DNA of 64,000 nucleotides from Penicillium oxalicum (lineage: Eukaryota > Ascomycota > Eurotiomycetes > Eurotiales > Aspergillaceae), in assembly GCF_001723175.1 (NCBI RefSeq), contig NC_064650.1:930001-994000 (forward strand). Direction: 5' to 3'. The notes under the pieces are model-generated. The model was not told where the DNA came from and did no database searches. It saw only the letters and a program-made list of their open reading frames with translations. A program made the translations under genes and the position numbers. Shown in pieces: positions 33,354 to 44,855 of this stretch (positions are counted from its first letter, which is position 1; each line of letters starts with the position of its first letter).

Positions 33354-36023
33354 ATGTTTTCTGCTACCAGCGCCCGTGATCGCCTTCGAAGATCCATGTC
33401 GAGTCGATCGATGCGCAGGGCCCGCCCATCCAGAGATCCTGTGCCCATCAACGTGAAGAGGATCGATACCCAAGCGCTTGCAGCGGCATCTCGAGCCATG
33501 CGTACGAATGCAGCTTCATCTGACTCCAAAGCATACGATCGCGTGGGGGGCCCAGCTCAAGTAGCCATTCCTAAAAGACGACCGGGCTCAAGTCTTCGCT
33601 ACTCTGAGGAGGAAGCGTCTTTTCTTTCCAATTATCTTTCCACGTCCGGCAATCATGCCCAAACTTTTGCAAGCCATGCTGGGGATTCGGACTGCCCAAC
33701 TCCAAATCCGGCTGCATTGCCCCCCATCACGGAGCCCCTGGGGTTGGATGGACGTCTAAACTCTCGGGCTTCATCGTATCGCCGGCTGCGCAAAGCCAAG
33801 TCCATGTTTACACCTCGAGGCAAATCCTCACAGTCATTCTATCCTTCTCCAGCGGCGGAGACTCCAAGGAATGCGTTTGAGCTGGACCGAAGTCAATTTC
33901 ATTTGGAGTTGGACTTGCCTCGAACACTCCGTCCATCACCGTCGCCCTTCTCCATCAAACAACAGCACAGTGATGGTATCCGTCATGCAAAGAGCCACGA
34001 TGCGGCAATCGAGCTTGCTCGTAATCAATTTGCGGGGGGCTCAGGCAGTCCAGCTTTGAATCAAAAAGCGTCCTCGTCATTCTATCGACGAAACAAAGAG
34101 CAAAGAGCCTTTCGGAAAACGCTTCGAGCGGCAAGTGACAAAGCACCTAATTTGCACTCATCCCCTTCGGCGAAATGGTCTTCGCGCAGCAAATCTCGTA
34201 AATTGTCTGCTTCCATCAAGAGCAGGTTCCGTCGTGTTTTCGGTATCTCAAAACCCATCGAGCAAGAGCCTGTGCAGATCAGCCTCGATGCAGATACTCT
34301 CGCGACCCCAGTGCGCGGTCCTCTCATCGATACTAAACCAGCGGTGAATCGTGACAGGAGCTTAGATCTTTCCACGATCCCGAGTCCTCTGCAAGCAGAG
34401 TCTCCTGGAGGTGCGAGTCTACATACCGTGACATCGCGCGTGACAAGCTGGGCGGATTCATCGGTTGCAAACACAGTCAAGACGCGCAATACCCGACACC
34501 GCCAATCATTGTCGCTAATTGAAGAACATGGCGATCTGAACAAACATCTGCCTGAGCTCCCTGACCAAGCTCCCGAAACACCGGCTGCTCAAGAGAGCAT
34601 ACACAGCGGGCTCAACGGTCAATTGAGCCCCAGTGCCATTCAGAATTGGGCAAATAGCAATGACCTCTACTCTGCCCTGATGCAGCAGATCAGGGAACGA
34701 GATACGCGGTCGCCTGATGAGGAACTCGTCTTTGGTACGGTGCCGCAGCGTCACGCAATTCCAGAAAGATTGTCTTCGATGCGCAGCAGACACACCGTCC
34801 GACGTGTTGCCAGCGAGGAATCATCGATTGCTGGTTCATTCGCGACCGCTTGTGCACAAAACCTCAAGTCCCCGCGGTGCCGTCAATCCCAACGCCTCTC
34901 GCTGGCTTCGACGGTGACACGAAACGGCAAAAACACGCAGTCGAGTCGACAGGTAGGTGAGAGTTCCGTGATTCCAAGGTCTTCCGGCACTCTTTTCAGC
35001 GGCGATGAGACCGACGAGGACACTGGAAGCGTTGTTGTGGGTCATCTCATCCGATCAAAAACGCTGGAAGATTCGCCGAGTATCTACTCTCGCACAACAA
35101 GTGACGATACCCCCAAAGAGAGCCCCGGTCGAATGATCACCGATATTCTCGACAATGAGACTGGCACAGCGACTATTTTTGCATCACAAAGAACCACTTA
35201 TAGCTCGCCAAACCGATTGCATGATCATGGCTCTTCCGAAAAGTACCGGCAGCCAAGTGTAGATTGGCGGAAGTGGATGAGCACTGAGATTGGGCGAATC
35301 GAGAATACAAGCCCGGTCCGAGAACATTTCCGTGAGGCAGCTCAAGGTGGTAGTGAAGACGAAGACAGAATCTTTGCGCAAATGCTCAAGCAACGAGCTG
35401 CATCACAAGAAAAAGACAAGGACGGGATTTGCTTGCCAACTGAAGAGGAACACATTGGCGCCGGTCAGGAGCTGAAGCGAAGATCTTCAAGCCGAAACAA
35501 CTTCTCTCGCCCGTTCAGTCGATCTTCAAGCGTTCGTACTGTGCTGCCGTCGCAGGAATCCCACCCGCTAGCCCACGAGAATCCCGCTCAACCCTCGATA
35601 GCCGAGGAAGCTTCCAATTCACCACTTCGATCCTCTAGCGCACGGCATGTTTCAGTTCTCCGAACAATGTCTTCCAACAAGGGTCCAGAGTCTCCCACTC
35701 GGAAAGGACGAAGTCTCAACGTACAGAAGCGCCGATGGACTCAGGAGCAGTATCGACGGTATTCTACTCGTCGTCCTCTAACGGTTGGGGCATCGAGCAA
35801 TGTCCGTTCCATGCGCAGTTACCAGGCGTCTCTCCAAATGCATGATGAAAATATCCGACAGCAAGAGGAGTACGAAGATTTGATGGATGATTACCTCCAA
35901 CTTCAAGACATTCACTCCACAGTCTCTAGCAAGCGAATGGTCGACATTTTCCTGGATAGTCGACGTCAGCAAAAGGCGGAAACCGCGCCAAACGACACAA
36001 ATGACGGTGAGGCGTTTATTTAA
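33354..36023 (+). CDS. Serine/arginine-rich disordered protein of unknown function
   Basis: A single uninterrupted exon of 889 residues starting at ATG 33354. I do not recognise the family. The protein is basic and rich in Ser, Arg, Pro and Gln, with no membrane segment and no signal peptide, so it is mostly disordered. Blocks that look constrained: an Arg/Ser-rich N-terminus (RDRLRRSMSSRSMRRARPSRDP), KSRFRRVFGISKP near residue 295, EIGRIENTSPVREHF just after VDWRKWMST near residue 635, and a C-terminal helical segment MHDENIRQQEEYEDLMDDYLQLQDIHSTVSSKRMVDIFLDSRR. Many SxxS and RxxS sites suggest phosphoregulation. Codon use resembles the neighbours. A scaffold or cytoskeletal or cell-cycle regulator is possible, but this is a guess. 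Confidence 0.85.
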   Translation: MFSATSARDRLRRSMSSRSMRRARPSRDPVPINVKRIDTQALAAASRAMRTNAASSDSKAYDRVGGPAQVAIPKRRPGSSLRYSEEEASFLSNYLSTSGNHAQTFASHAGDSDCPTPNPAALPPITEPLGLDGRLNSRASSYRRLRKAKSMFTPRGKSSQSFYPSPAAETPRNAFELDRSQFHLELDLPRTLRPSPSPFSIKQQHSDGIRHAKSHDAAIELARNQFAGGSGSPALNQKASSSFYRRNKEQRAFRKTLRAASDKAPNLHSSPSAKWSSRSKSRKLSASIKSRFRRVFGISKPIEQEPVQISLDADTLATPVRGPLIDTKPAVNRDRSLDLSTIPSPLQAESPGGASLHTVTSRVTSWADSSVANTVKTRNTRHRQSLSLIEEHGDLNKHLPELPDQAPETPAAQESIHSGLNGQLSPSAIQNWANSNDLYSALMQQIRERDTRSPDEELVFGTVPQRHAIPERLSSMRSRHTVRRVASEESSIAGSFATACAQNLKSPRCRQSQRLSLASTVTRNGKNTQSSRQVGESSVIPRSSGTLFSGDETDEDTGSVVVGHLIRSKTLEDSPSIYSRTTSDDTPKESPGRMITDILDNETGTATIFASQRTTYSSPNRLHDHGSSEKYRQPSVDWRKWMSTEIGRIENTSPVREHFREAAQGGSEDEDRIFAQMLKQRAASQEKDKDGICLPTEEEHIGAGQELKRRSSSRNNFSRPFSRSSSVRTVLPSQESHPLAHENPAQPSIAEEASNSPLRSSSARHVSVLRTMSSNKGPESPTRKGRSLNVQKRRWTQEQYRRYSTRRPLTVGASSNVRSMRSYQASLQMHDENIRQQEEYEDLMDDYLQLQDIHSTVSSKRMVDIFLDSRRQQKAETAPNDTNDGEAFI

Positions 36024-36918
36024 CCTGCATGAAAATCATGCTTGTCGGAGTAGCGCCAAGATGATGCGGACATTAGTGTATAGTTACCAGCCATCCCCTC
36101 CCTTTCTTTCTCTTTCTTTTATTTAGTCATTCTTTCAGTCAATCATTGTGACTCTGAGGGCTTGCTTTAATTTGGGCGTGATTTTGCTTGACGTGAGACA
36201 AGTATTATACGGATGCAGGCGTACTCGCGAGGGTCCCACGACATTCCTAAGGGTTGCTATTCTATTTGGAAGTACTGTTATCCTGTAGTAGGTATAAGAA
36301 GAATTGAGAATGTTGCAATTTTAATATTTCGTGTTTCAGAATCGATGGTTTTTATTGCCTTATCCTCATTGAGAGGGCAGTCCTTGAAGCACAGGTACGC
36401 TGTGGAATTCTGGGTTACATGGGAAAACCTCCTCGTCTCTCGTCTCCCAATAGCCAGTTCCGACTCTGCCGGCGCCTTACGATCTCATTGCATATTCCAC
36501 CATTTCGTTCGGATACGGAGATTCACATTGACTGCTTGACTTCGCTGCAGTACACACTGTACACCGCACATTGTCCTAGTTCAACACAGTCCAGTCCTGG
36601 CTAATACAACCGGTTGATGAAACCGTGTGCCTTGCATTAATCTTGGGCTGAATATTATCTACCTACGTTACCTGATAGAGCTTCACTTTAGTAAGAGAAT
36701 ACCTGGGGTGATGTTCCAAGCTGATTGCAATCGGATAGTCTATGTGTGTACCTGGACAGACATCAGGCGAAATGTTAAGTCATCGAGGATCTTCCTTCTC
36801 AGGCCTCCTCAAAAGGCAACCTCCATCATTGTTCTTCCCTCCCAGGAGAGCTAAACGTCTCGCAGTACAGCCGAGCGACCGCTGAAGGGTGAAGAAAGAT
36901 TGAGAAAGGGAGGATGGA
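36024..36918. other. Convergent 3' flanks
   Basis: 895 bp between the ends of the serine-rich gene (+) and the BAR-SH3 gene (-). It contains T-rich 3'-UTR-like sequence and no supported gene. Confidence 0.5.
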
Positions 36919-38672
36919 TTACTCGACATAGTTTGCTGGAAAGGCTCCCTTGACACCACGCAATTCGCCCTCCCACCAATCGTCAGTGCTCTGGGTTTTG
37001 CGTATCACGCGAATACGATCGCCTTCTTGAAACGAGAGATCCCCGGTGTTTTGACCTCCAAAATCGTACATCGCAGTGACATACGTTGCTGCTCTGGGTG
37101 GAGGGGGTGGCTTCCTTTTCTTGAGGGAAGCGGCAGCGAAGGAATCAGCCCCAGTACTCGACACAGTCGTCGAAGAGGCACGGCGTTGTTGTTGAAAGTA
37201 ATCAACGTTGGGACCGGCAGGTGCAAACGTAGGCCCATATGACGGGGTGGTCGGGTGGAGGAACGGGTTTGACGCAGCCACAGGCGGGGATGATAGACGT
37301 GAATCGTAGCCCGAAGAAAGTGGGGGAGTACTCGACGCACTGGCGATCGAGATGGGCAGCGTCATCACCGAAGAGCTTGGGGATGGGGATCGTCCATCGG
37401 AGGTCCATGGTTTCGGACCCGGCATGGGGGGTGGAACATTGTATCGCGGCAGGCTTTGCGCGCTGCGATTGGAGGACGTGGACGACATGGTGCTGATACT
37501 CCGACCACCGACTGACGGTCGCTTATTTTGTCCTTCCTGTGCTTGAGTCAGGCGAAGAGCCTTGCCGTGTGCCACAATGGCCATTGAGTCAATGTCGGCC
37601 CGGGCGGAGCTGTTGGCGTCCTCCCAGGTCTGTATGACTTGGTCCATGGGAGGCGGTGGATTGGGCCACCCTTCATCTTCGCAGTAACCGGAAAGCACAG
37701 TGTAATAGTGCGCGAGCATGCGATTTTGAATCTCCACCTGCGCTTGAAGGATGAAGGGTGCCAGCGAGAACAGCAGGGAAATGAGTGTGGGCAGTCGTTG
37801 GAGCAGGTCATGGTCAGCCTGCTGGAGGATCTACAGGATCGTGGGAGTCAGTTGACTGGATCTGGGTCTGGTCTACTGGGTGTCTGGTTTGGGGCTTCTG
37901 GGGGCATCCCAATACCTCTTTGGCAACAGTCAACTCGGCCTCGGCCTTCGCAAGGGCAGCATTCTCGCGATCGGATCGTTTGGGTTTGTGAATGAGGCTG
38001 TCGACTTTGCCTTGGAAACGTTCATAGTCGGACTGCGCGGGGCAAGAACCAAACATTTCAGCTTATGCTGCACAGATGGAGACCAGTGCGCCACTGGCTG
38101 TGGCGATTCGTACCTTCTTGTCATTCCGCTTCTTGATCGACTTCTTGACCGGGGCCAGGTAGCTTTTGGCCTGTTCGGCTGGTTGCGACATGCGCTGCTC
38201 CACCATCTTGAGCTCCTCAAGCAGGTCCGTTCGCAGGTCGTCATATTCACGACGAAGATTACTCGTTCGGGTCAAGAGGGCCGCGGGAGTGTCCTGCGGA
38301 GTGTGGCGTGTCTCGGTTTCGGAGGACCCGACGATCGGTGCGTATAGTCCATCAAACTCATCGGCCAGGCGACTCTGGAAGGTCGCAATGGAAACCCATG
38401 CGTCTCGCCATGCTTTGGTGGATTCAATGATCTGATGCGACGCAGAAATCGATTAGCTTTTGAAATTCCACGGTGTATGCGCCGCTCGACGAAGCGGGGG
38501 AAGCGGTGCTATTGTGCTACTGTAGATTTGGAGATGAGGGGGCGGGACGGAGTTTCACTTTGGTAAACAGGTTGTCGGCATCTTCAAAGTCTTTGAGCAG
38601 AACAGCGACTTGACTATTGTCTGCCAACTTGGCAGTGGTCATTCGACCAAATCGCCTTTGCATGCTCTGCAT
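36919..38672 (-). CDS. BAR-SH3 adaptor protein (amphiphysin/Hob-like)
   Basis: Four exons, 38672-38559, 38431-38114, 38032-37916 and 37830-36919, give 486 residues. Introns are 127, 81 and 85 bp and all junctions are in phase 0. The start MQSMQRRFGRMTTAK and the following helices (LLKDFEDADNLFTK, AWRDAWVSIATFQSRLADEFDGLY, EYDDLRTDLLEELKMVEQRM, KRSDRENAALAKAEAEL) form a BAR domain over residues 1-260, for binding and bending membranes. A Ser/Pro-rich linker with PPPMPGP and KKRKPPPPPRAA leads to a C-terminal SH3 domain near residues 430-486 (ALYDF-like TAMYDFGGQNTGDLSFQEGDRIRV, DDWWEGELRG, GAFPANYVE). The SH3 ends exactly at the stop. Expected role: endocytosis and actin at the cortex, through proline-motif partners. 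Confidence 0.93.
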
Positions 38673-40114
38673 CTTTGGAAAAATGGCGATTGCAGGATGG
38701 TTGCGCCTGGGTAAGGAATCGAGCTGACGAGGCCAAGTTCTTGGGTGCACAGGTAGTGCCTTGAAGCAAACAAGAATCAAGTCTCCTACTTTGAAGCGAC
38801 GGAAAGAAGAGACAGAAAGTCAAAAATATGGTGAAGAGCCGCAGCAAGAAGGAGGAGGAGGACCAAGAAACGAATGACCGTGAATAATAGCCCCAGCCTC
38901 CAACGCTTGACGGTGGTCGAGAATGGGCAGAACAGAAAGGTGGAAACAGGGCCCGAGGACCATCTGGGATGTTGCCAGATGTCGCTCGACCACGTCCAAC
39001 TTTCAACTTGTTTCAGCCTCCTGCGGCTCGAGAACGCTCATCGAGATCGGCTACGGACCCCTCGTCTCCTCCTCCACTCCTCTCTGCCCGTGGTAGTTTG
39101 GCCCCCTGCTCGCAAGCGAAGGTCAAGACTAAAACAGCGTCGGGGGAGATTCTAAACGTAGTTGGCTTAACGTCCCTTACGACGCTAATCACGCTCTTCC
39201 ACCCTGAATGGGTTCCCAGGTATTATAATTCATGTCGATCAATGCCTTCATAGCAGTGGCCGCATGAAAAGTGCGTGCTTGCAAAGGATGATGAACGAAT
39301 CACGAATTGGCCGCCTTGGGCCTCCGGGGAGCATATGAGCGAATTGGTCAAGTAGTGTGCGTAGGCAGGGAGACCAGGATCAAAGCTGTGTCCGTGTGTT
39401 AAGACCAAGACAGGACCGGGGGGGGGCGAGGTCAAATGAGTCAAAGACGCAAATGTACCTCTCACTAGTGTGCATGCGGGAGGACGCTATCTACGTAGCG
39501 ATGTCCCGACCTCACTCGATGGCTGGATGGATTCTCCACGTTGAGCTCATGGAAATCAAATGTGGAGGAACTGGGTGGGATTGGAAGACAAGCATTGGCA
39601 GGTACCAAGTGATGATGCTTCATAGTGTGCCTGTGGAACCAGGCTAGCGTCCTTCCTTTTGAGTTTCAGGCCTGCTTCGAATTCACATGATTCGACCTGA
39701 ATGGTGCCTCCCAGGCAGACGCATACCAGATGCGGGTGGACTCAGTCTCGAGGACTTGGCGCGGGCCACTTTAGTCCCCAATCGTATCCGCTACATACTC
39801 CATCCGCCCGATGACAAGGGATGGCTGCCGCGGAGAGAGGGGCATCAGGTTACGGAGCTTAGCATGTAAGTCTCAGGTTCCTGCCAGGGTACTTTGTTGC
39901 TTATCGCTTATCGGTCCCCCACTTATCTTATCGTAGAACCACGATTCTGCCGGACGCGGAGGGGACGCGTTTGCTCGTCGAGAATTCGACTGATCAAAGA
40001 ACCTTTTTTGTCTCTCTCTCTCTCTTTTGGCAACCAAATCTCCTGTGGCTGGCCTGGACTGCCCCTACTCTGAAAAATGTGCAGCCTCTGGCTCGATACA
40101 CTCGCAGACTCGCA
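38673..40114. other. Divergent intergenic region with possible upstream exon of DUF2439 gene
   Basis: 1.4 kb between divergent genes. An ATG at 39687 opens 59 codons that end at a good donor (GTAAGT, 39866). An acceptor TATCGTAG (39936) rejoins the same open frame as the DUF2439 protein, which would add 119 residues before Met at 40115. Alternatively this is a non-coding leader exon. A 9-base G run is at 39418-39426. Confidence 0.4.
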
Positions 40115-41980
40115 ATGAGCACACCAGTCTCACTCACCCCGCGAGGGACGGCCCCAACCTCGTCCGCGTCTGCGGTCCCGCTGACCGCGTCGGTGATCAA
40201 GTTTCGATGTCTGTACACTCATGATCTTCGTCGGAAAACCAAGCGCTGGCAAGACGGCTATCTTCGATACCATGCATTCAATAAACGAGTCATGGTCTAC
40301 GATGAGTCGGGGAACTACATTGGAGATCATCATTGGCGGAACAACGAAGAAGTACAGGATGGGGACGAGTTGGAGCTGGACAAAGGGGCCTTGATCCAGG
40401 TTGGCGAGCGCATGGAAACAACGCAGACTGATCTGACAAACTTGCTGGACAAGAGAAAATCCAGCCAGGGTTCACCGCAGGCAAAAGGGTCCGTCTCTCA
40501 GACACCCCAGGTCTCGGCGCCAATCCGGTCCTCGGGTTCATCGCAACCCTTTCGCTCCCTCAATGAGCTGTTGGGAATCAAGAAGACTCCGATCGGCCAT
40601 CTGGTCTCCCCATTTGAAGAACGTCACTCTCCCAAATCCGCTGCAAATAACTCCCAGCCTGAAGCGAGAGCACCGAAGCGTCAGAAAGTCAATCTGGCCG
40701 GAACCCATGTCAGGAGCAAGCAACCCATTCAGTCTCAAGTTGTGGATCTGACTGGCTGTGAGGATGAACTGATCGCACCAAACGTGCAGGGTGTCCCAAG
40801 AAGACAGAATTTCTCCTCGGAAGCAAGTCATGCCAGAGAGCAGCGATTAGACAATCTAGGTCGGGAACAGCATGGACCACCAGCAGGCATTCCTCCAAAG
40901 CCGCTCGTAGCATCAACGAACCACAGCCTCTCACCTCGCCTAAATGGGAATAAAGATCCGGATCTGCCGAATATGCGTAAAGGTCCTCTGCCAAAGCCAA
41001 GGCCAGCCGGTGGACTCCGCGAAATATCCGGCGACATTCATGATCATTCCAAACCAACATCAAACAGGGCACCCACTCCCAGATCACAGAAGGAGCCTCC
41101 CAGGAAAGCTGCCCCGACTGTGAACACCACGTGCCCCGGCTCACATAGGGTACCCCCGGATTTGCCGCCACAGAAACCAAGCCTCGATAAAAGCACTCGG
41201 GATGGCTCTGTGGCATTCAAGAAACCGGCTTTACCAGTCTCCTCGGGACTTGGTCAAGCTGCTGCACAGCCAGTTAGAACTACGTCGTCAAAAGAGAACC
41301 AACCTTCGCAATCTGGGTCTGCCTCCCTGGCCATCACACCCGCGGAAAAGCCGATTCATACCAATCCGCCGGCCACGATGCTGCGTCTAGCAAGCGGGAA
41401 GCCACGTCGCAAATTGATGTACAGTGCACTTCTCCCAGGCGCCTCATCGCAGGATTCGTCAGCAGAGCGGTCTGCATCATCTTCTGCCTCGTTTTATTCA
41501 TCAAATCCAAGTCGTAGAGAACCAGCGATCAAATCCATGGAGTCCCAGTTAGTACGTACACTGCCTTTTTTCGCGATAACATGGCTAACTCAGATCCACA
41601 GGGACATTCCAGCCCCTCGTCACGAACTCGCGGCCTCTACCGCTGATTTTCTGCCCTCTACTTCTACTCAATTCATCTTGGAGGAAATGGTAGCGCCCGC
41701 TGCGGGACCAAGCTCCATCCGGCTCAAGGAAGACTCCCAGAGCACTCCCCCAATTTCAAATCTGCCACGAAAAGCACCGGTACGCAGAGCGCTTGACGCA
41801 CCTTACCGGAAATCGATTTCGGACCCAGGCGCCCTGATCACCGGTCAATCACGGCCAGTATTGACTCGAAGCGCTTTGAGTGCAATCCCGGAGCATCACG
41901 AACCTGTTGAAGAGGGCCCGTGGACCTCTGAAGCGCTGTATTTGTTCGACTTTTGGCCGCCTGGCCGCCCGAAACCCTAA
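40115..41980 (+). CDS. DUF2439 domain protein (ZGRF1/Dbl2-like genome-stability factor)
   Basis: Read as one exon, 621 residues from ATG 40115. The N-terminal domain, residues 27-105, starts VIKFRCLYTHDLRRKTKRWQDG and continues YLRYHAFNKRVMVYDESGNYIGDHHWRNNEEVQDGDELELDKGALIQVGE. This is the DUF2439 domain found at the N-terminus of human ZGRF1 and S. pombe Dbl2, which act at recombination intermediates. The rest is a disordered Pro/Ser/Lys-rich tail. It ends GPWTSEALYLFDFWPPGRPKP, a tail that I think is typical of fungal members. A 54-bp stretch, 41548-41601, has intron signals (GTTAGT, CTAAC, CACAG), and its removal keeps the frame and gives 603 residues. The nuclear DNA-repair role is inferred from family. 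Confidence 0.85.
   Translation: MSTPVSLTPRGTAPTSSASAVPLTASVIKFRCLYTHDLRRKTKRWQDGYLRYHAFNKRVMVYDESGNYIGDHHWRNNEEVQDGDELELDKGALIQVGERMETTQTDLTNLLDKRKSSQGSPQAKGSVSQTPQVSAPIRSSGSSQPFRSLNELLGIKKTPIGHLVSPFEERHSPKSAANNSQPEARAPKRQKVNLAGTHVRSKQPIQSQVVDLTGCEDELIAPNVQGVPRRQNFSSEASHAREQRLDNLGREQHGPPAGIPPKPLVASTNHSLSPRLNGNKDPDLPNMRKGPLPKPRPAGGLREISGDIHDHSKPTSNRAPTPRSQKEPPRKAAPTVNTTCPGSHRVPPDLPPQKPSLDKSTRDGSVAFKKPALPVSSGLGQAAAQPVRTTSSKENQPSQSGSASLAITPAEKPIHTNPPATMLRLASGKPRRKLMYSALLPGASSQDSSAERSASSSASFYSSNPSRREPAIKSMESQLVRTLPFFAITWLTQIHRDIPAPRHELAASTADFLPSTSTQFILEEMVAPAAGPSSIRLKEDSQSTPPISNLPRKAPVRRALDAPYRKSISDPGALITGQSRPVLTRSALSAIPEHHEPVEEGPWTSEALYLFDFWPPGRPKP
41548..41601 (+). other. Probable 54-bp in-frame intron
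   Basis: Donor GTTAGT, branch-like CTAAC and acceptor CACAG, with the length a multiple of three. Spliced and unspliced forms both encode the same C-terminus. The 18 residues it would encode are hydrophobic (LPFFAITWL), unlike the disordered surroundings, which favours removal. Confidence 0.65.
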
Positions 41981-42317
41981 AAATCTACGAAGCACAGCCG
42001 CACAAAGCGATGCTGCAAACACGAATTTATGTTATGATGATACCCTTTATGCGAAGGCACCATGTTCTCCTATGCACGGATTTTGCTCCTTCTATGATTA
42101 ATATTGAAAACAAGAGGGATTGATATCTCCCCCCCCCCCGAAGACTTCGACACCACCCAAATCCAACCGATCTCTGTTGTCTGTCTACCGGACTCTAGAG
42201 ATTGTGGTCACCATGTAACTCTTCACACATGTTGAGGTTTTTTTTTATTGTTGTAGCTTTTGGAATGAAATTCCAGAACACGTAAAATTACTTCAAACAA
42301 TCGAGAGTATCATCGTC
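41981..42317. other. Convergent 3' flanks with C run
   Basis: 337 bp between convergent gene ends. It has an 11-base C run at 42129-42139 and a T run near 42240. Nothing else is supported. Confidence 0.5.
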
Positions 42318-43721
42318 TTACTGAGTCTTCTTGATCAACTCTCCCGAGATATACGGCAAGGCCGACCACCCGAATGACCTCTCGAGCTGCACACTCTCCC
42401 AGCCGCCATCTTCATCCGCGGCCTGTCTCAATGCTCTCTCGGTATCTCGATTCATACAACAGTCTCCAATAAAGTACCTCCACCCAAGCATCATATAGAT
42501 TGCCTGGGCCATCCGCGCCAGAAGCGATCCCTTGGCAGTGCGCCATGGATTCACCACATGCTCAGTCACCAACAACCTCCCACCAGGCTTCAGCAATGCA
42601 TACAATTCCCGAGTCGTTTGCTCCATCTGCGGCACCGAACAAAGGACTCGCACACAGAGAATAGTGTCAAAGATGCCACTTCCGTTTGTCCGGTGGGCAT
42701 CCACAACACCGCTTCCAGTGCCTTCAAGAGCAGGAATGAGTTCCGATGAGGCGGCGCCACAGCTGAGAATGTGATACTTGTCACCGAGACCCTCGGCCTG
42801 TGCTTTTGCGCGGAGCTCCGCGTGTAAGCCGACGCATGGCTCTGCACCGTAGATGGCGGTGATTGCTGGAGAGTGAAGAAGGTGCATTTGACTGCCTGTT
42901 CCGGGGCCAATGTCGAGTACAATGCCCGAGGCTGTCTTGAGGAGCGGGGGGATGAGGGCCGCAGAGCCGACGAGCTTGGCTTCTTCTGGCTTGGTGTCGG
43001 CGGATGTTTCATTTGCAGCAGGTTGTGCGGCTCGCGCGGCTGTTTGAGAAGAATCAGCAATTTATGGATTTGTGAGTCCACTGGTTTTCTTCCTTCTTTT
43101 CTTTTCCTTTCTTTTGCATTCTTCTTTTTTCTGGCGGGGGTTTGGACGGCCACTCGTTTACAAATTGTGGGCTTGATAATCTTTTTTCTTTTCCAAGAGA
43201 CTAACGTCTTCATCCATACGACGAGGTGTAGTCGAGTTCTGAGCAAGTTTGGGAAGAGACGAACTTACTTGAAAATGCAATCCAGAAACGAGCAAAAGCT
43301 TCGTCGCGGATTCTGGCAGTCTGAGTAATGGGTGCCAGAAGCTCGCCTCGCTTCACAGATTCAACGCAGACGCGCAAATAATCTATTGAATGTCAGTCGG
43401 AAGGAGGCTCAGAGAGACAGAGAGCGCCCAAACAGAAACCTCAAAAACCGAAGCCGTTTGATGGTAATAGAATGCAAGTACAGTATGCAGCCAGATGGAT
43501 ATCAAATTGTAATAGGAGAACCATAGAGTTGTATGACATATACTGCTAGCATTCAATCATGCCAAAAATAAAACAAATAAACATTGGAAAGAATAAAATC
43601 CATTCAGTCAATTCAATTTGTGCCGGAGTCACTTACGAGATATGGCCATAGCCATCAGTTGGCTTGGCTCGAGCAACCCCAGCATTCGCTCCCGGAATGG
43701 GGGAGGAGCGTCGGTGGACAT
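42318..43721 (-). CDS. Class I SAM-dependent methyltransferase (METTL7-like)
   Basis: Three exons, 43721-43637, 43382-43269 and 43039-42318, give 306 residues. Introns are 254 and 229 bp, long for this window, both with GTAAGT donors. Exon 1 codes MSTDAPPPFRERMLGLLEPSQLMAMAIS. Exon 3 contains motif I, IVLDIGPGTGSQ, then YGAEPC (acidic residue for SAM ribose), FDTILCVRVLCSVPQ and LLKPGGRLLVTEHV. These mark a Rossmann-fold methyltransferase. The overall order resembles fungal relatives of METTL7 (thiol or lipid-droplet-associated methyltransferases). A moderately hydrophobic segment MAQAIYMMLGWRYFIGD follows the catalytic core. The substrate is unknown. Starting at the Met inside exon 3 would delete motif I, so the upstream exons are needed. 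Confidence 0.88.
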
Positions 43722-44855
43722 TCTGTGCAAATTTTACTCGACTGGGTTATCCTTGTTATGCAATATAAAATGACTGTGCTGTTCGTGAGACAGGTGAAAA
43801 TGGAAGATGCAAGATCGACAACGCAGGGCCAATGTCCACTATGTCTGGGAGAGATGCACTAATGTAAGTGGAATTAATGGGCCCACCAGACGGCAAAGAT
43901 AAGATGATCAATATGTCACGTGATCCATCAACTGCACGGCACAGATGCTCTGCCACCGAGCACGCGACCAGTCAAAGCACTCGAGAATGATTTCCATGAT
44001 CATTTATGGAGAGACGTTGATGTTTTGCTCCATCTCAATGCAAGAAGGACGGTAAAGGATATGGAATAGGCCACAAAGCCAAGACAGCCCATACAACAGG
44101 AGACTTGTCTCAAATGCGACCCCAATCAGACTGACTAAGAACCGCCTCATTGGTATCTACCTGGTTGTGTGTATAGAGGTTGCAAATTTTCAGAATGACC
44201 TCAGATGACTTGGCCTCGTCAATGTTTCAACTACACAGAACCACATTACCTCCCAACGGTCGTGCCTGGCAGTGAAAGGAGAGAAAGTTGAATTTGTAAA
44301 TTCCAAGATTGGTTTAAACAGGAGAGATTGCGGGGCTGAGAGGAGCAGCGGGTTGAACAGACAAACCAAAAAGATGACACGGAGTACTTGATATAAGAAT
44401 GGATGAATTTAGGGATTATAGACACGAGCCAAGAAAAAGGAAGATGAAGGCCGTAGAAGCAGGCATGTGTGCGTCAGACTGTGAACCGATGCAATGAGTG
44501 GAATGATGGCAAAAGAAGAATGAGTTGAGTGAAAAGAGAAAGAGAGACAAAGAGAGAAAGGGGGAGAGAGAGAATGCAATAGTGACGGAATGTCGGAATG
44601 GCAAAAGTCCTTGGTAGACTGGCCCTGTCATTCAAAGTGTGAAGTCACAAGACGAGAAAAAGCCCAGAGCCAAGGCCACTCGATGGGAGAGTCTCGATGC
44701 AAAACGTCGTTGAGCGGGCATGAAAGAAACTTGTCAGGCGAGAGAAAGGGAAAAGGAAACTCGTGTCCCAGAAATGCGAGGGAGGGCAAGCCATCACTGT
44801 TCGAGGTCCTGCCCACAAACTCGATCAGAATGATCTCAATGCAAAATGTGGCGGT
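43722..44855. other. Intergenic between methyltransferase start and apsA end
   Basis: 1.1 kb, both flanking genes on the minus strand. It should hold the methyltransferase promoter and the apsA 3' UTR. The 44,500-44,600 stretch is purine-rich on the plus strand (GA repeats), which is pyrimidine-rich in the transcribed direction. No gene is supported. Confidence 0.5.
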
